Shown piece after piece: positions 55,150-64,000 of a DNA stretch of 64,000 nucleotides; positions within the stretch are counted from its first letter, which is position 1; each line of letters opens with the position of its first letter. The stretch is from Haloarcula sp. H-GB4 (lineage in GTDB: Archaea > Halobacteriota > Halobacteria > Halobacteriales > Haloarculaceae), in assembly GCF_030848575.1 (NCBI RefSeq), contig NZ_JAVDDX010000001.1, forward strand, positions 124,001-188,000. The letters are read 5' to 3'. The position numbers were made by a program, and so were the translations under genes. The notes beneath the pieces were generated by a model. It saw only the letters and a list, made by a program, of their open reading frames with translations. It did not search any database and was not told where the DNA came from.

Positions 55150-56457
55150 ATGTACGACTCCGTCAAGGGCTTTCGCGATTTCTACCCCGAGGAGATGCAG
55201 GCCCGGCGGTGGGCCATGGATACGCTTGAAGACGTCGCACAGCGCTATGGCTTCCGAGAAATCGGCACCCCAGCGCTGGAACCGACCGAGATGTACGTCG
55301 ACAAGAGCGGTGAGGAGATCGTCGAGGAACTGTACAGCTTCGAGGACAAGGGCGGACGCGAGGTCGCGCTCACGCCGGAGCTGACGCCGACTGTCGCGCG
55401 GATGTTCGTCGCCAAGCAACAGGAGCTCTCGAAGCCGATCAAGTGGGTGTCGACGCGGCCGTTCTGGCGCTACGAGGAGCCCCAGCAGGGGCGGTTCCGG
55501 GAGTTCTACCAGACCAACGTCGACATCTTCGGGTCGGCAGAGCCGACGGCCGACGCCGAGATTCTGGCCGTTGCCGTGGATATGCTCACTGACCTCGGGC
55601 TGACGGGCGAGGACTTCGAAATCCGCGTCTCACATCGGGATATCCTCTCGGGCGTGCTGGAGTCGTTCGGGGCGGACGTGGACGTGCCCGAGGCGATTCG
55701 TGCGGTCGACAAGCGGGCGAAGGTCGACCACGACGACTACCTCGACGCGCTCGTCGAGGCGGGGCTCAACTACGGGCAGGCCGACAAGTTCGACGAGATG
55801 CTGCAGATCGACGCCCAAGAAATCGAAACGCTTGCGGACCTTACCGGCTCCGAGGATGTCCGCGCGGCGACCGACAACCTGCAGGCAGTGCTCGACGCAG
55901 CCGAGGACTTCGGCGTCCGCAAGCACCTCACTGTCTCGCTGACGACCGCGCGCGGGCTGGACTACTACACTGGCATTGTCTTCGAGTGCTTCGACTCGAC
56001 GGGCGAGGTGTCACGCTCGGTGTTCGGCGGCGGCCGCTATGACGACCTCATCGAGGGCTTCGGTGGCCAGCCGACGCCGGCCGTCGGGTTCGCGCCCGGC
56101 CACGCCACGCTCCAGTTGCTCTGTCAGCGCGCCGGCGTCTGGCCCGCCGAGGAACTGTCAACGGACTACTACGTCCTGCAGGTCGGTGACACGCGCCCGA
56201 CCGCGGCCCGCATCGCCCGTGACCTGCGCGAGCGGGGCCACGTCGTCGAGAGCGACGTTGCCGACCGGTCCTTCGGCGCGCAGATGGGATACGCCGACGG
56301 CATCAACGCCGAGACGGTCGTTATCGTCGGCGAGCAGGACCTCGAAAACGACGAGGTGACGCTCAAAGAGATGGACGACGGCGAGCAGGTCAGCGTCCCG
56401 CTCTCTGAGTTCCCGGGCGACCACGACCGGCCGACGTTCGAGGACTTCACGGAGTAG
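55150..56457 (+). CDS. hisS: Histidyl-tRNA synthetase
   Basis: The 435-residue class II synthetase has motif 2 FWRYEEPQQGRFREFYQTNVDIFG, LTPELTPTVARM, the His-specific LDYYTGIVFEC and motif 3 GGGRYDDLI. The C-terminal domain with YYVLQVGDTRPTAARIARDLRERG is the anticodon-binding part. It charges tRNA-His. The gene stands alone with 293 bases upstream that contain no gene I recognise. Confidence 0.96.
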   Translation: MYDSVKGFRDFYPEEMQARRWAMDTLEDVAQRYGFREIGTPALEPTEMYVDKSGEEIVEELYSFEDKGGREVALTPELTPTVARMFVAKQQELSKPIKWVSTRPFWRYEEPQQGRFREFYQTNVDIFGSAEPTADAEILAVAVDMLTDLGLTGEDFEIRVSHRDILSGVLESFGADVDVPEAIRAVDKRAKVDHDDYLDALVEAGLNYGQADKFDEMLQIDAQEIETLADLTGSEDVRAATDNLQAVLDAAEDFGVRKHLTVSLTTARGLDYYTGIVFECFDSTGEVSRSVFGGGRYDDLIEGFGGQPTPAVGFAPGHATLQLLCQRAGVWPAEELSTDYYVLQVGDTRPTAARIARDLRERGHVVESDVADRSFGAQMGYADGINAETVVIVGEQDLENDEVTLKEMDDGEQVSVPLSEFPGDHDRPTFEDFTE

Positions 56458-56518
56458 CGCAACCTAGCGGTCGGATTGTGACAGTAACTTTTTGCGACCA
56501 GCGTGTTGATTAGTCGAC

Positions 56519-56941
56519 ATGCAGCTCCCCTCCATCGCTCTCCCGAGGTGGAAGCTCGTCGCAACCATCGCGATACTGTCGATGGGCTTTGCCATGCTCG
56601 CAGGTGCGGCCGGCCTCGGAAACGTGCTTGCTCCGATATTTATCATCCTCGGCTGGTTCATCCTGGCCCCGCTTGTCGCCCTTCTGGGATCGAAACTGCC
56701 GATGATTGAGTCGCCGGCGGCCGAGCCGGATTCGGATGAAGCCGACATGACCATGGCTTCGGAACCGACGGTAGACCCGGTCGACCAGCTTCGGGAGCGG
56801 TACGCCCGCGGTGAATTAACTGACAGCGAGTTCGAGCGGCGACTGGACCGACTGTTGGAAACCGAATCACTCTCAGCAAACAGTGAAACAGAGGAGACGG
56901 TTGGTGAGGCTGACAGAGAAGTCAGTCTCGAAACTGAATGA
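56519..56941 (+). CDS. Small membrane protein with SHOCT domain
   Basis: The 140-residue protein has two hydrophobic segments (about 12-60) and a C-terminal SHOCT motif DQLRERYARGELTDSEFERRLDRLLE (residues about 87-113), a short oligomerisation helix pair found in many prokaryotic membrane proteins. The tail is acidic. Function unknown. Confidence 0.85.
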   Translation: MQLPSIALPRWKLVATIAILSMGFAMLAGAAGLGNVLAPIFIILGWFILAPLVALLGSKLPMIESPAAEPDSDEADMTMASEPTVDPVDQLRERYARGELTDSEFERRLDRLLETESLSANSETEETVGEADREVSLETE

Positions 56942-57009
56942 GACGGAGCCCGGACACTACTTCCATGTGACCACTATCCCTGCGTGAGGCCGCCCGCGAG
57001 GCGGTCCGG

Positions 57010-57516
57010 TCAGAGCGCCCGTTCCATCTCCATTTCCACCCGCTCTTTGGCAATCGTCTCGAAGCCGACTGACTCGTACAGTGCCCGGGCGACGTGGTTC
57101 GTGTTCGAGACCGAAAGCCAGACGCGGTCGAGCCCGTTTTCCTGCCCGTAGCCAAGCAGGACGCGGATGAGCTGTGAGCCGATGCCGGCGTGCTGGTAGT
57201 CTGGATGGACGAAAATCGCCAGCTCCGATGTGTCCTGATACGGGACGAGGACGGAGTGGCCGACAGCTTGATCCTCGTGCCAGACAACGACGTTCAGGCC
57301 GTCTTCGACAAGGTTCGGCAGCCAGTCGCGGATGTCCGCTTCAGTCCGGGGTGGGACACCCTGTGACCGGGAGTCGGGCCCGAAATCAGCATACATCTCC
57401 ACCAGTGGGTCAATGTCGCCGTCATAGGCCTCGATTGTTACCGTCCGCCCGTCGTGGTCGGTGAACGTTTCGGGCGGGCGAGGGAAGTTGTGATCCGCCG
57501 CGGCGGCGTTGGACAT
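57010..57516 (-). CDS. GNAT-family acetyltransferase
   Basis: The 168-residue protein has the GNAT acetyl-CoA loop VHPDYQHAGIGSQLIRVLLGYG and the C-terminal SNTNHVARALYESVGFETIAKER. The start is the ATG at 57516 (MSNAAAADHNFP); the frame is open upstream but in shadow of truA. It acetylates an unknown amine. Confidence 0.88.
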   Translation of the reverse strand: MSNAAAADHNFPRPPETFTDHDGRTVTIEAYDGDIDPLVEMYADFGPDSRSQGVPPRTEADIRDWLPNLVEDGLNVVVWHEDQAVGHSVLVPYQDTSELAIFVHPDYQHAGIGSQLIRVLLGYGQENGLDRVWLSVSNTNHVARALYESVGFETIAKERVEMEMERAL

Positions 57517-57611
57517 ACCCCCGTCTTTGTCCTCAGGACGCCTAAGTTCGTCTATCCTTCCCAGCGACTGAGATTCGGGTGAGACAAGTGGCTCGCAGTC
57601 GACAAATCGGT

Positions 57612-58454
57612 ATGCGCGCCTATCGCGTGGCCTACGACGGCCAGCCGTATCACGGGTTCCAGCGCCAGCCCGATGTCGATACCGTCGAGGGCCGACTGCG
57701 TTCAGCACTCGTCCGCCTCGGTGTCTGCGAGCGCGGCGAGGGGCTGCCCGACCGGTACGCGGCCGCCGGCCGGACTGATGCTGGCGTCTCTGCACGGGCA
57801 CAGACCGTCGCCTTCGACGCCCCGGCGTGGCTCTCACCAGCGGCGTTCAACGGGGAACTCCCGGACGATGTTTGCGTGTGGGCCAGCGCGGATGTCCCCG
57901 ACGGTTTCCACGCAACCCACGACGCCACTGAACGAACCTACACCTACTACCTGTACGCGCCGCCAAACGCGGACCGACCTGGACACGGACCAGTCGATGA
58001 TCAGCGGTGGGCCGACGCTGTCGACGCGCTCGCTGGGACACACGACTTTCACAACCTCACGTCCGACGATACCGGTACTGAGCGGACCGTTGCTATCGAC
58101 TGGACACGGGACAGCCAGTTCCTCGTCGTCCAGCTTACGGCCGGCGGGTTCTGCCGCCAGCTGGTTCGCCGGCTTGTCTCGCTCGCGGCGGCCGTTGCGG
58201 ACGGCTCGACCCCGCACTCGAAGGTCGACCGCGTCCTCTCGCCGGAGCCCGTCAGCGGCCCCGATGGGGTTCCACCAGCTCCACCCGAACCGCTGGTACT
58301 GACTGACGTTCGCTATCCGAACGTGACCTTCACCCGAGACGAGGACGCCGCGGCTGACGCTCGAACTGTCTTCGCACACCGGCGCGCGAACGCCTGCGCG
58401 ACTGCGCGGGTTGCCGACAACATCACCGACGGGCTCTCCGGCGGTCGTCGTTGA
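57612..58454 (+). CDS. truA: tRNA pseudouridine synthase TruA
   Basis: The 280-residue protein has the catalytic Asp in AAGRTDAGVSA, the N-terminal RVAYDGQPYHGFQRQPDVDTVEG, and YTYYLYAPP, as in TruA which makes pseudouridine at positions 38-40 of tRNA. The start is the ATG at 57612 (MRAYRVAYDG), since the GTG upstream adds residues not in the family. The GNAT gene diverges from it. Confidence 0.94.
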   Translation: MRAYRVAYDGQPYHGFQRQPDVDTVEGRLRSALVRLGVCERGEGLPDRYAAAGRTDAGVSARAQTVAFDAPAWLSPAAFNGELPDDVCVWASADVPDGFHATHDATERTYTYYLYAPPNADRPGHGPVDDQRWADAVDALAGTHDFHNLTSDDTGTERTVAIDWTRDSQFLVVQLTAGGFCRQLVRRLVSLAAAVADGSTPHSKVDRVLSPEPVSGPDGVPPAPPEPLVLTDVRYPNVTFTRDEDAAADARTVFAHRRANACATARVADNITDGLSGGRR

Positions 58455-58492
58455 AACGAAGGCTTACTTCGGCCCCGTTCCAAAAGCGGGCT

Positions 58493-60283
58493 ATGAGTTC
58501 GGTACCCGCACGGAGCGACATCGATGAAGCGTACAAGTGGGACCTCGACTCCCTCTACGCCAGCGACGAGGACTGGGAAGCCGCCTACGAGGAGGCGGAG
58601 GCGCTAATCGAGGATCTGTCCGCCTACGAGGGACGGGCAACCGAGGACGCTGCCACCCTGCTTGCGACGCTAGAGACGTACGAGGAACTGATGCGGACCG
58701 TCTCGAATGTCGCGGCCTACGCCCGGATGCGCCGGGACGAGGACACGACGGACGACACCTATCAGGCACTGACCGCCCGCTCGCAGTCACTCTCCTCTGA
58801 GGCCAGTTCGGCGGCCTCGTTCCTTGACCCGGAACTGCAGGAGCTGGACTACGACGACATCGAGGAGATGATCGATGAGGAGCCCGCGCTGGAACCGTAC
58901 GAGCACTACTTCGACGACGTGCTCCGGATGAAAGACCACACCCGCTCGGCCGAAGTCGAGAACCTGCTCGCCGAACTCGGCGAGGTCACCGGCGCGCCCG
59001 GCGAGGTGTACAACATGCTGGCCAACGCCGACATGGAGTTCCCGACCGTCGAGGACCCCGACGGCGACCAGCAGCCAATCACGCTCAACAACTTCACGAC
59101 GCTGCAGAAGCACCCTGACCGCGACTTCCGCCAGCGCGTCTACGAGGCGTTCTACGACGAGTGGGAGACTGTCAGAAATGCGGTCGGGACGGCCTACAAG
59201 AACGCCGTCAAGACGGACGTGAAGATGGCCAACGCCCGCAACTACGACACCGCACGCGAGGCCGCACTGGACGGCCCGAACGTTCCCGTCGAGGTGTACG
59301 ATACGCTGGTCGACACCGTCCACGACAACCTCGATACGCTCCACCGCCACGCCGACCTCAAACGCCAGTCAATCGGGGCCGACGAACTCCGGATGTGGGA
59401 TCTTTACACCCCACTCGTTCAGGAGGAGTCGCCCGAAATCGAGTACGAACAGGCCTGCGAGTACGTCACCGAGGCCGTCGCGCCGCTGGGCGAGGACTAC
59501 CAGTCCCAGCTCGCCGAGGGGCTGGACTCGCGGTGGGTCGACGTCTACGAGACCGAGCACAAGCAGTCCGGCGCGTACTCCGGCGGCACCTACGACTCCC
59601 AGCCATTCATCCTGATGAACTATCAGGACGACGTGGAGTCGATGTACACGCTGGCCCACGAACTGGGCCACTCGATGCACTCGGAGTACACCAGCGAAGA
59701 GCAGCCCTTCGTCTACTCCGGCTACGAGATATTCGTCGCCGAGGTCGCAAGCACCGTCAACGAGACGCTGCTGACCCACCACCTGCTGGACACCGTCGAG
59801 GACGAGCGCCTGCGCCGGCACATCCTCAACGAGTACCTCGAACGGTTCCGCTCTACCCTCTATCGCCAGACCATGTTCGCCGAGTTCGAGCACCGCACTC
59901 ACGAGATGTCCGAGGCCGGCGAGCCGCTGACTCCCGACCGGCTTGACGACCTCTATCAGGACCTGAAAAGCGACTACTACGAGCCGGCAGTGCTCGACGA
60001 CCGCATTGCCCGCGAGTGGATGCGCATCCCGCACTTCTACCGGGCGTTCTACGTCTACCAGTACGCAACTGGCATTTCGGCGGCTGTCGCGCTCGTCGAC
60101 GGTATCCTCGAGGAGGGCGAGCCCGCCGCCCAGCGGTATATCGACTTCCTCCAGAGCGGATCGCGGCAGTACCCGCTGGAACTGCTTCGCGACGCCGGCG
60201 TCGATATGGCCAGTCCCGACCCGGTCGAATCCGCGCTCTCGACGTATAGCGACTACCTCGATGAGTTCGCCGAGCTGCTGTAG
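58493..60283 (+). CDS. pepF: Oligoendopeptidase F
   Basis: The 596-residue metallopeptidase has the active site HELGH at 389-393 (YTLAHELGHSMHSEY) and the following Glu in EIFVAEVASTVNE, as in M3B peptidases that cleave medium-length oligopeptides. The start at the ATG 58493 (MSSVPARSDID) matches the family N-terminus near WDLDSLY. It lies 38 bases past truA and may be cotranscribed. Confidence 0.95.
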   Translation: MSSVPARSDIDEAYKWDLDSLYASDEDWEAAYEEAEALIEDLSAYEGRATEDAATLLATLETYEELMRTVSNVAAYARMRRDEDTTDDTYQALTARSQSLSSEASSAASFLDPELQELDYDDIEEMIDEEPALEPYEHYFDDVLRMKDHTRSAEVENLLAELGEVTGAPGEVYNMLANADMEFPTVEDPDGDQQPITLNNFTTLQKHPDRDFRQRVYEAFYDEWETVRNAVGTAYKNAVKTDVKMANARNYDTAREAALDGPNVPVEVYDTLVDTVHDNLDTLHRHADLKRQSIGADELRMWDLYTPLVQEESPEIEYEQACEYVTEAVAPLGEDYQSQLAEGLDSRWVDVYETEHKQSGAYSGGTYDSQPFILMNYQDDVESMYTLAHELGHSMHSEYTSEEQPFVYSGYEIFVAEVASTVNETLLTHHLLDTVEDERLRRHILNEYLERFRSTLYRQTMFAEFEHRTHEMSEAGEPLTPDRLDDLYQDLKSDYYEPAVLDDRIAREWMRIPHFYRAFYVYQYATGISAAVALVDGILEEGEPAAQRYIDFLQSGSRQYPLELLRDAGVDMASPDPVESALSTYSDYLDEFAELL

Positions 60284-60430
60284 GGCGGTCAGTAGCTATT
60301 CGGTGCCTGCCCGGCTAGTCGAGCCACCGGTCTAACTGAACGGTACAGCCCCGTCTCGACACGGATAACTGTTTCACCCCTGTGACCCGAAGGCACTTTG
60401 TGTCTCAACCGTATAGTACCGACCATCCAA

Positions 60431-61651
60431 ATGTCGCGCAGTCCCTCGCTTCCGGAACGACCACGGTTGGAACTTGATCCCGATATGACGCCTGACGAGC
60501 GTCTGGAGGCACTCCGGGAACATTTCAAAGAGATAGTACAGGTCAACGAACAGCTGACTGAGCAGCTTGACGCTGCCCGTGACCGCCAACACGACCTCAC
60601 CGACGAGGTCGACCAGCTCGAACGGGAAAACGAGACGCTCAAGACCTCCTCGCTGTACATCGCGACGGCCGAGGAGCTGACTGATGACGGCGTCGTCGTC
60701 AAACAGCACGGCAACAATCAGGAAGTGTTGACGGAAGTCTCGCCATCCATCCGCGACGGGCTGGAGGCCGGCGACCGCGTCGCGATCAACGACTCCTTCG
60801 GCGTCAAGCAGATCCTCGACCCCGAGACCGACGCCCGTGCGCAGGCGATGCAGGTCGACGGCTCACCGGACGTGAGCTATTCGGATATCGGTGGCCTCGA
60901 AGAGCAGATCCGCGAGGTCCGGGAAGCCGTCGAGGAACCGCTCGTCAACGCCGAACAGTTCCGCGAGGTCGGTATCGAACCGCCAAGCGGCGTCCTGCTG
61001 CACGGCCCGCCCGGCACGGGGAAGACGATGCTGGCGAAGGCCGTCGCCAACGAGACCGACGCAACGTTCATCAAGATGGCCGGCTCCGAACTGGTCCGGA
61101 AGTTCATCGGCGAGGGGGCGCGACTGGTCCGAGACCTGTTCGAGCTTGCCGCCGAGCGCGAACCGGCTATCATCTTCATCGACGAGATCGACGCCATCGC
61201 GGCCAAGCGGACGGAGTCAAAGACCTCCGGCGACGCCGAGGTCCAGCGGACGATGATGCAACTGCTCTCAGAGATGGATGGCTTCGACGAGCGTGGGGAA
61301 ATCCGTATCATCGCCGCGACGAACCGCTTCGATATGCTTGATCGGGCCATTCTCCGCCCCGGCCGCTTCGACCGTCTCATCGAAGTTCCGAACCCCGATG
61401 TCGAGGGCCGCGAGCGCATCCTCGAAATCCACACACAGGAGATGAGTCTCGACGACGACGTGGATCTAGGTGCGTTTGCCACCGAAACCGACGGCCTCTC
61501 CGGCGCGGAGCTGGCCTCACTGGCGACCGAGGCCGGGATGTTCGCCATCCGCGACGGCCGGACGACGGTCCAGCAGTCCGACCTCCACGACGCCCTCGAG
61601 AAGATTGAAGCCGACGACGACGCCAGCAGCGTCCCGGTCGCGTTCGCGTAA
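60431..61651 (+). CDS. pan: Proteasome-activating nucleotidase (PAN)
   Basis: The 406-residue AAA+ ATPase has an N-terminal coiled coil (about 25-75), an OB-fold, Walker A GPPGTGKT at 192-199, Walker B IIFIDEIDAIAAKR and second region of homology AATNRFDMLDRAILRPGRFDR. It unfolds proteins for the 20S proteasome. The C-terminus ends VPVAFA, not the hydrophobic-Tyr-X signal typical of PAN. The start is the ATG at 60431. Haloarchaea usually carry more than one PAN. Confidence 0.95.
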   Translation: MSRSPSLPERPRLELDPDMTPDERLEALREHFKEIVQVNEQLTEQLDAARDRQHDLTDEVDQLERENETLKTSSLYIATAEELTDDGVVVKQHGNNQEVLTEVSPSIRDGLEAGDRVAINDSFGVKQILDPETDARAQAMQVDGSPDVSYSDIGGLEEQIREVREAVEEPLVNAEQFREVGIEPPSGVLLHGPPGTGKTMLAKAVANETDATFIKMAGSELVRKFIGEGARLVRDLFELAAEREPAIIFIDEIDAIAAKRTESKTSGDAEVQRTMMQLLSEMDGFDERGEIRIIAATNRFDMLDRAILRPGRFDRLIEVPNPDVEGRERILEIHTQEMSLDDDVDLGAFATETDGLSGAELASLATEAGMFAIRDGRTTVQQSDLHDALEKIEADDDASSVPVAFA

Positions 61652-61686
61652 TACTGCGCGAAAACCAGTTTTAGCCAGTTATGAAC

Positions 61687-62460
61687 TCACGGAACGGCCA
61701 GTAAATTGTCCACCACCGTGACGTTCGCCTGCTCGAACACTGTCCGCATTTCGTCGCTCAGCGCCACGTCCGTGATGAACATATCAATGTCATCGACAGT
61801 CGCGAACTCGCGGAAGCTCTGACTGTCCAGCTTGCTCCCGTCAGCCACGAGGATGACGTGTCGACCGCCTTCACAGAGCAGTGTTTTGATGCGTGCTTCG
61901 TCTTCGTTCGAGACCGAGAGTCCGCCATCGCTCTGGACTGCGTCGGTTTCGAGAAACACGATATCGAAGTTCGTCTTCCGGAGATACGACTCGGCGCTGG
62001 GTCCGACGAGCGCGTCCGATGTCTGGCGCAGCGAGTCACCGACAACCTTGACTTCGCCGCAGGTTTCGCGGAGTTCAAACGCGCTTTCCGGTGAGTTTGT
62101 TGCGGCGAGCAGCGACAGCTGTTCCGGGATAGCTTTCGCTACTTCGCGCGCCGTCGGTCCCGTATCGAAGAAGACGGCGTCGCCGTCGCTCAGTTCGTCG
62201 ACAGCCCGCTCGGCGATTGCCTGCTTGCCGCTCGGGTTGTCGATGTCATCGGTCGTGCCGGACCCGTTGGTCGCTTCCTTCGACGCCGGGAGGGCACCGC
62301 CGTGAAACCGTTCGATAAGTCCGTCTTCCGCGAGTGACGATAGGTCTCGCCGGATTGTCGCTTCGGAGACGCCGAACTCTTCGGTGAGCTCTTCGACCGT
62401 GACTCGATCCGACTTGTTTACTTGTCGAACGATTTCCTTCCGTCGTTCATCAGGTATCAT
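61687..62460 (-). CDS. glpR: DeoR/GlpR-family transcriptional regulator
   Basis: The 257-residue protein has the DeoR N-terminal HTH (RRKEIVRQVNKSDRVTVEELTEEFGVSEATIRRDLSSLAEDGLIERFHGGA) and a DeoR C-terminal sensor domain (about 80-257) that binds phosphorylated sugars. In Haloferax volcanii GlpR represses fructose and glucose enzymes. Here it lies beside a sugar ABC transporter operon on the same strand, so it may control that operon. Confidence 0.9.
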   Translation of the reverse strand: MIPDERRKEIVRQVNKSDRVTVEELTEEFGVSEATIRRDLSSLAEDGLIERFHGGALPASKEATNGSGTTDDIDNPSGKQAIAERAVDELSDGDAVFFDTGPTAREVAKAIPEQLSLLAATNSPESAFELRETCGEVKVVGDSLRQTSDALVGPSAESYLRKTNFDIVFLETDAVQSDGGLSVSNEDEARIKTLLCEGGRHVILVADGSKLDSQSFREFATVDDIDMFITDVALSDEMRTVFEQANVTVVDNLLAVP

Positions 62461-62517
62461 ATTCTAGTACAGCAGGCCCGGACCCTACGAGTGAGTACGG
62501 CCTCCGACTGATGTATT

Positions 62518-62640
62518 CTAGTTGGTGTCATCACTCTCGATAGAATCGGCCCCGTTCTCAGGGCCGGCGTCGCAGTCTAGTGATTTGCGAGATTGCTCGA
62601 TGGCGTTCAGGGGTATATCATGCAGTATGTAGACGTTCAT
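62518..62640 (-). CDS. Possible 40-residue protein
   Basis: An ATG at 62640 opens a 40-codon frame (MNVYILHDIPLNAIEQSRKS...) ending in a TAG at 62518-62520. The second half is acidic, like other haloarchaeal proteins. A purine-rich GGGAGAGAG lies about 7-15 bases upstream. It begins 19 bases after the small membrane protein ends. It could be a small accessory protein of the transporter operon, or a spurious frame. Confidence 0.4.
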   Translation of the reverse strand: MNVYILHDIPLNAIEQSRKSLDCDAGPENGADSIESDDTN

Positions 62641-62659
62641 GAAAAACTCTCTCCCGGTA

Positions 62660-62833
62660 CTAATCGCTGAAAACACCGAACAGCGTCGCGACGACCGTCC
62701 CGACACTGCTGACGATTGCACCGCCGTACACGCCGGTCGCGTAATTGACCGCCGCGAGGCCCGCCAGTCCGAATGCGGCTCCGAACGCGAGCAGGCCGGC
62801 AGGCGTCATCCTGTCGGTGATTTCCGTCGGCAT
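62660..62833 (-). CDS. Small membrane protein of 57 residues
   Basis: An ATG at 62833, two bases past the stop of the ABC ATPase, opens a 57-codon frame ending in TAG at 62660. The product MPTEITDRMTPAGLLAFGAA continues with hydrophobic helices around AAFGLAGLAAVNYATG and VSSVGTVVATLFGVF. The tight spacing and clean haloarchaeal codon use argue that it is the last gene of the sugar ABC operon. I know of no family for it. Confidence 0.68.
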   Translation of the reverse strand: MPTEITDRMTPAGLLAFGAAFGLAGLAAVNYATGVYGGAIVSSVGTVVATLFGVFSD

Positions 62834-62835
62834 CG

Positions 62836-63966
<1,131 letters not shown>

Positions 63967-63972
63967 AATTAG

Positions 63973-64000
63973 TTACTCCTTGACTGCTCCTTGTGTGAGT
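63973..64000 (-). CDS. C-terminal end of a sugar ABC permease (partial)
   Basis: The last 28 bases read on the minus strand end in LTQGAVKE and a TAA at 63973-63975. That is the usual end of CUT1 ABC permeases, which often finish in LTAGAVKG. The stop lies six bases before the ATPase start. The gene extends beyond the window. Confidence 0.62.

Overview
The window is haloarchaeal chromosome, most likely from the genus Haloarcula. The proteins are strongly acidic, coding DNA is GC-rich, lipoproteins carry Tat-type twin-arginine plus lipobox signals, and many starts are leaderless or nearly so behind TATA-like boxes. It encodes archaeal-only machinery: A-type ATP synthase, PAN, aRF1, class I lysyl-tRNA synthetase, S19e, PDCD5-like protein and SRP54. 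The genus call rests mainly on the rhodopsin at 35048-35800, which reads as a Haloarcula cruxrhodopsin. Nearly all of the window is ordinary, densely packed core chromosome. I see no insertion sequence, prophage, CRISPR array, tRNA or rRNA.

Layout. 1-3.1 kb: a lipoprotein with a periodic array of N-glycosylation sequons, then a KDPG-type aldolase, a cupin and an AEC transporter. 3.4-11 kb: SRP54, a Usp protein, and a complete branched-chain amino acid ABC operon (livJ-H-M-G-F, minus strand) that runs straight into a thioredoxin-like gene. 11-18.9 kb: a lipoprotein, a tandem pair of half-size MgtE/SLC41-type transporter genes, a nucleoside-recognition membrane protein, a GNAT, a CBS-MaoC fusion, a secreted nuclease with a lamin-tail domain, and a membrane-anchored molybdopterin oxidoreductase. 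18.9-26.6 kb (mostly minus strand): HAD/UPF0201/UPF0200 operon, polyprenyl diphosphate synthase, etfBA, a membrane-bound winged-helix regulator divergent from a secreted coiled-coil protein, and a methyltransferase with a relic copy of its own 3' end beside it.

26.7-36.6 kb: the A-type ATP synthase locus, atpH-I-K-E-C-F-A-B, then a bacteriorhodopsin-type proton pump gene, then atpD. The pump makes the proton gradient the synthase uses, and its gene sits inside the synthase locus with its own promoter-like and terminator-like signals. This is the most striking arrangement in the window.

36.6-49.2 kb: zinc-ribbon protein, aRF1, MinD-family ATPase, Bat-type HTH regulator, alpha/beta hydrolase, argS, a PDZ-containing site-2 protease, a two-domain Usp protein, a 58-residue zinc-finger protein, lysS-pyrH, and a 419-bp structured intergenic region before a small HTH-like protein. 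49.3-64 kb: second site-2 protease, thiL, a UPF0104-type flippase-like protein, rps19e-PDCD5-PP-loop cluster, a RecA/KaiC-like protein with a degenerate P-loop, hisS, SHOCT protein, GNAT, truA, pepF, pan, and a GlpR/DeoR regulator downstream of a sugar ABC transporter operon that runs off the right end. Two very small genes lie between that operon's ATPase and glpR.
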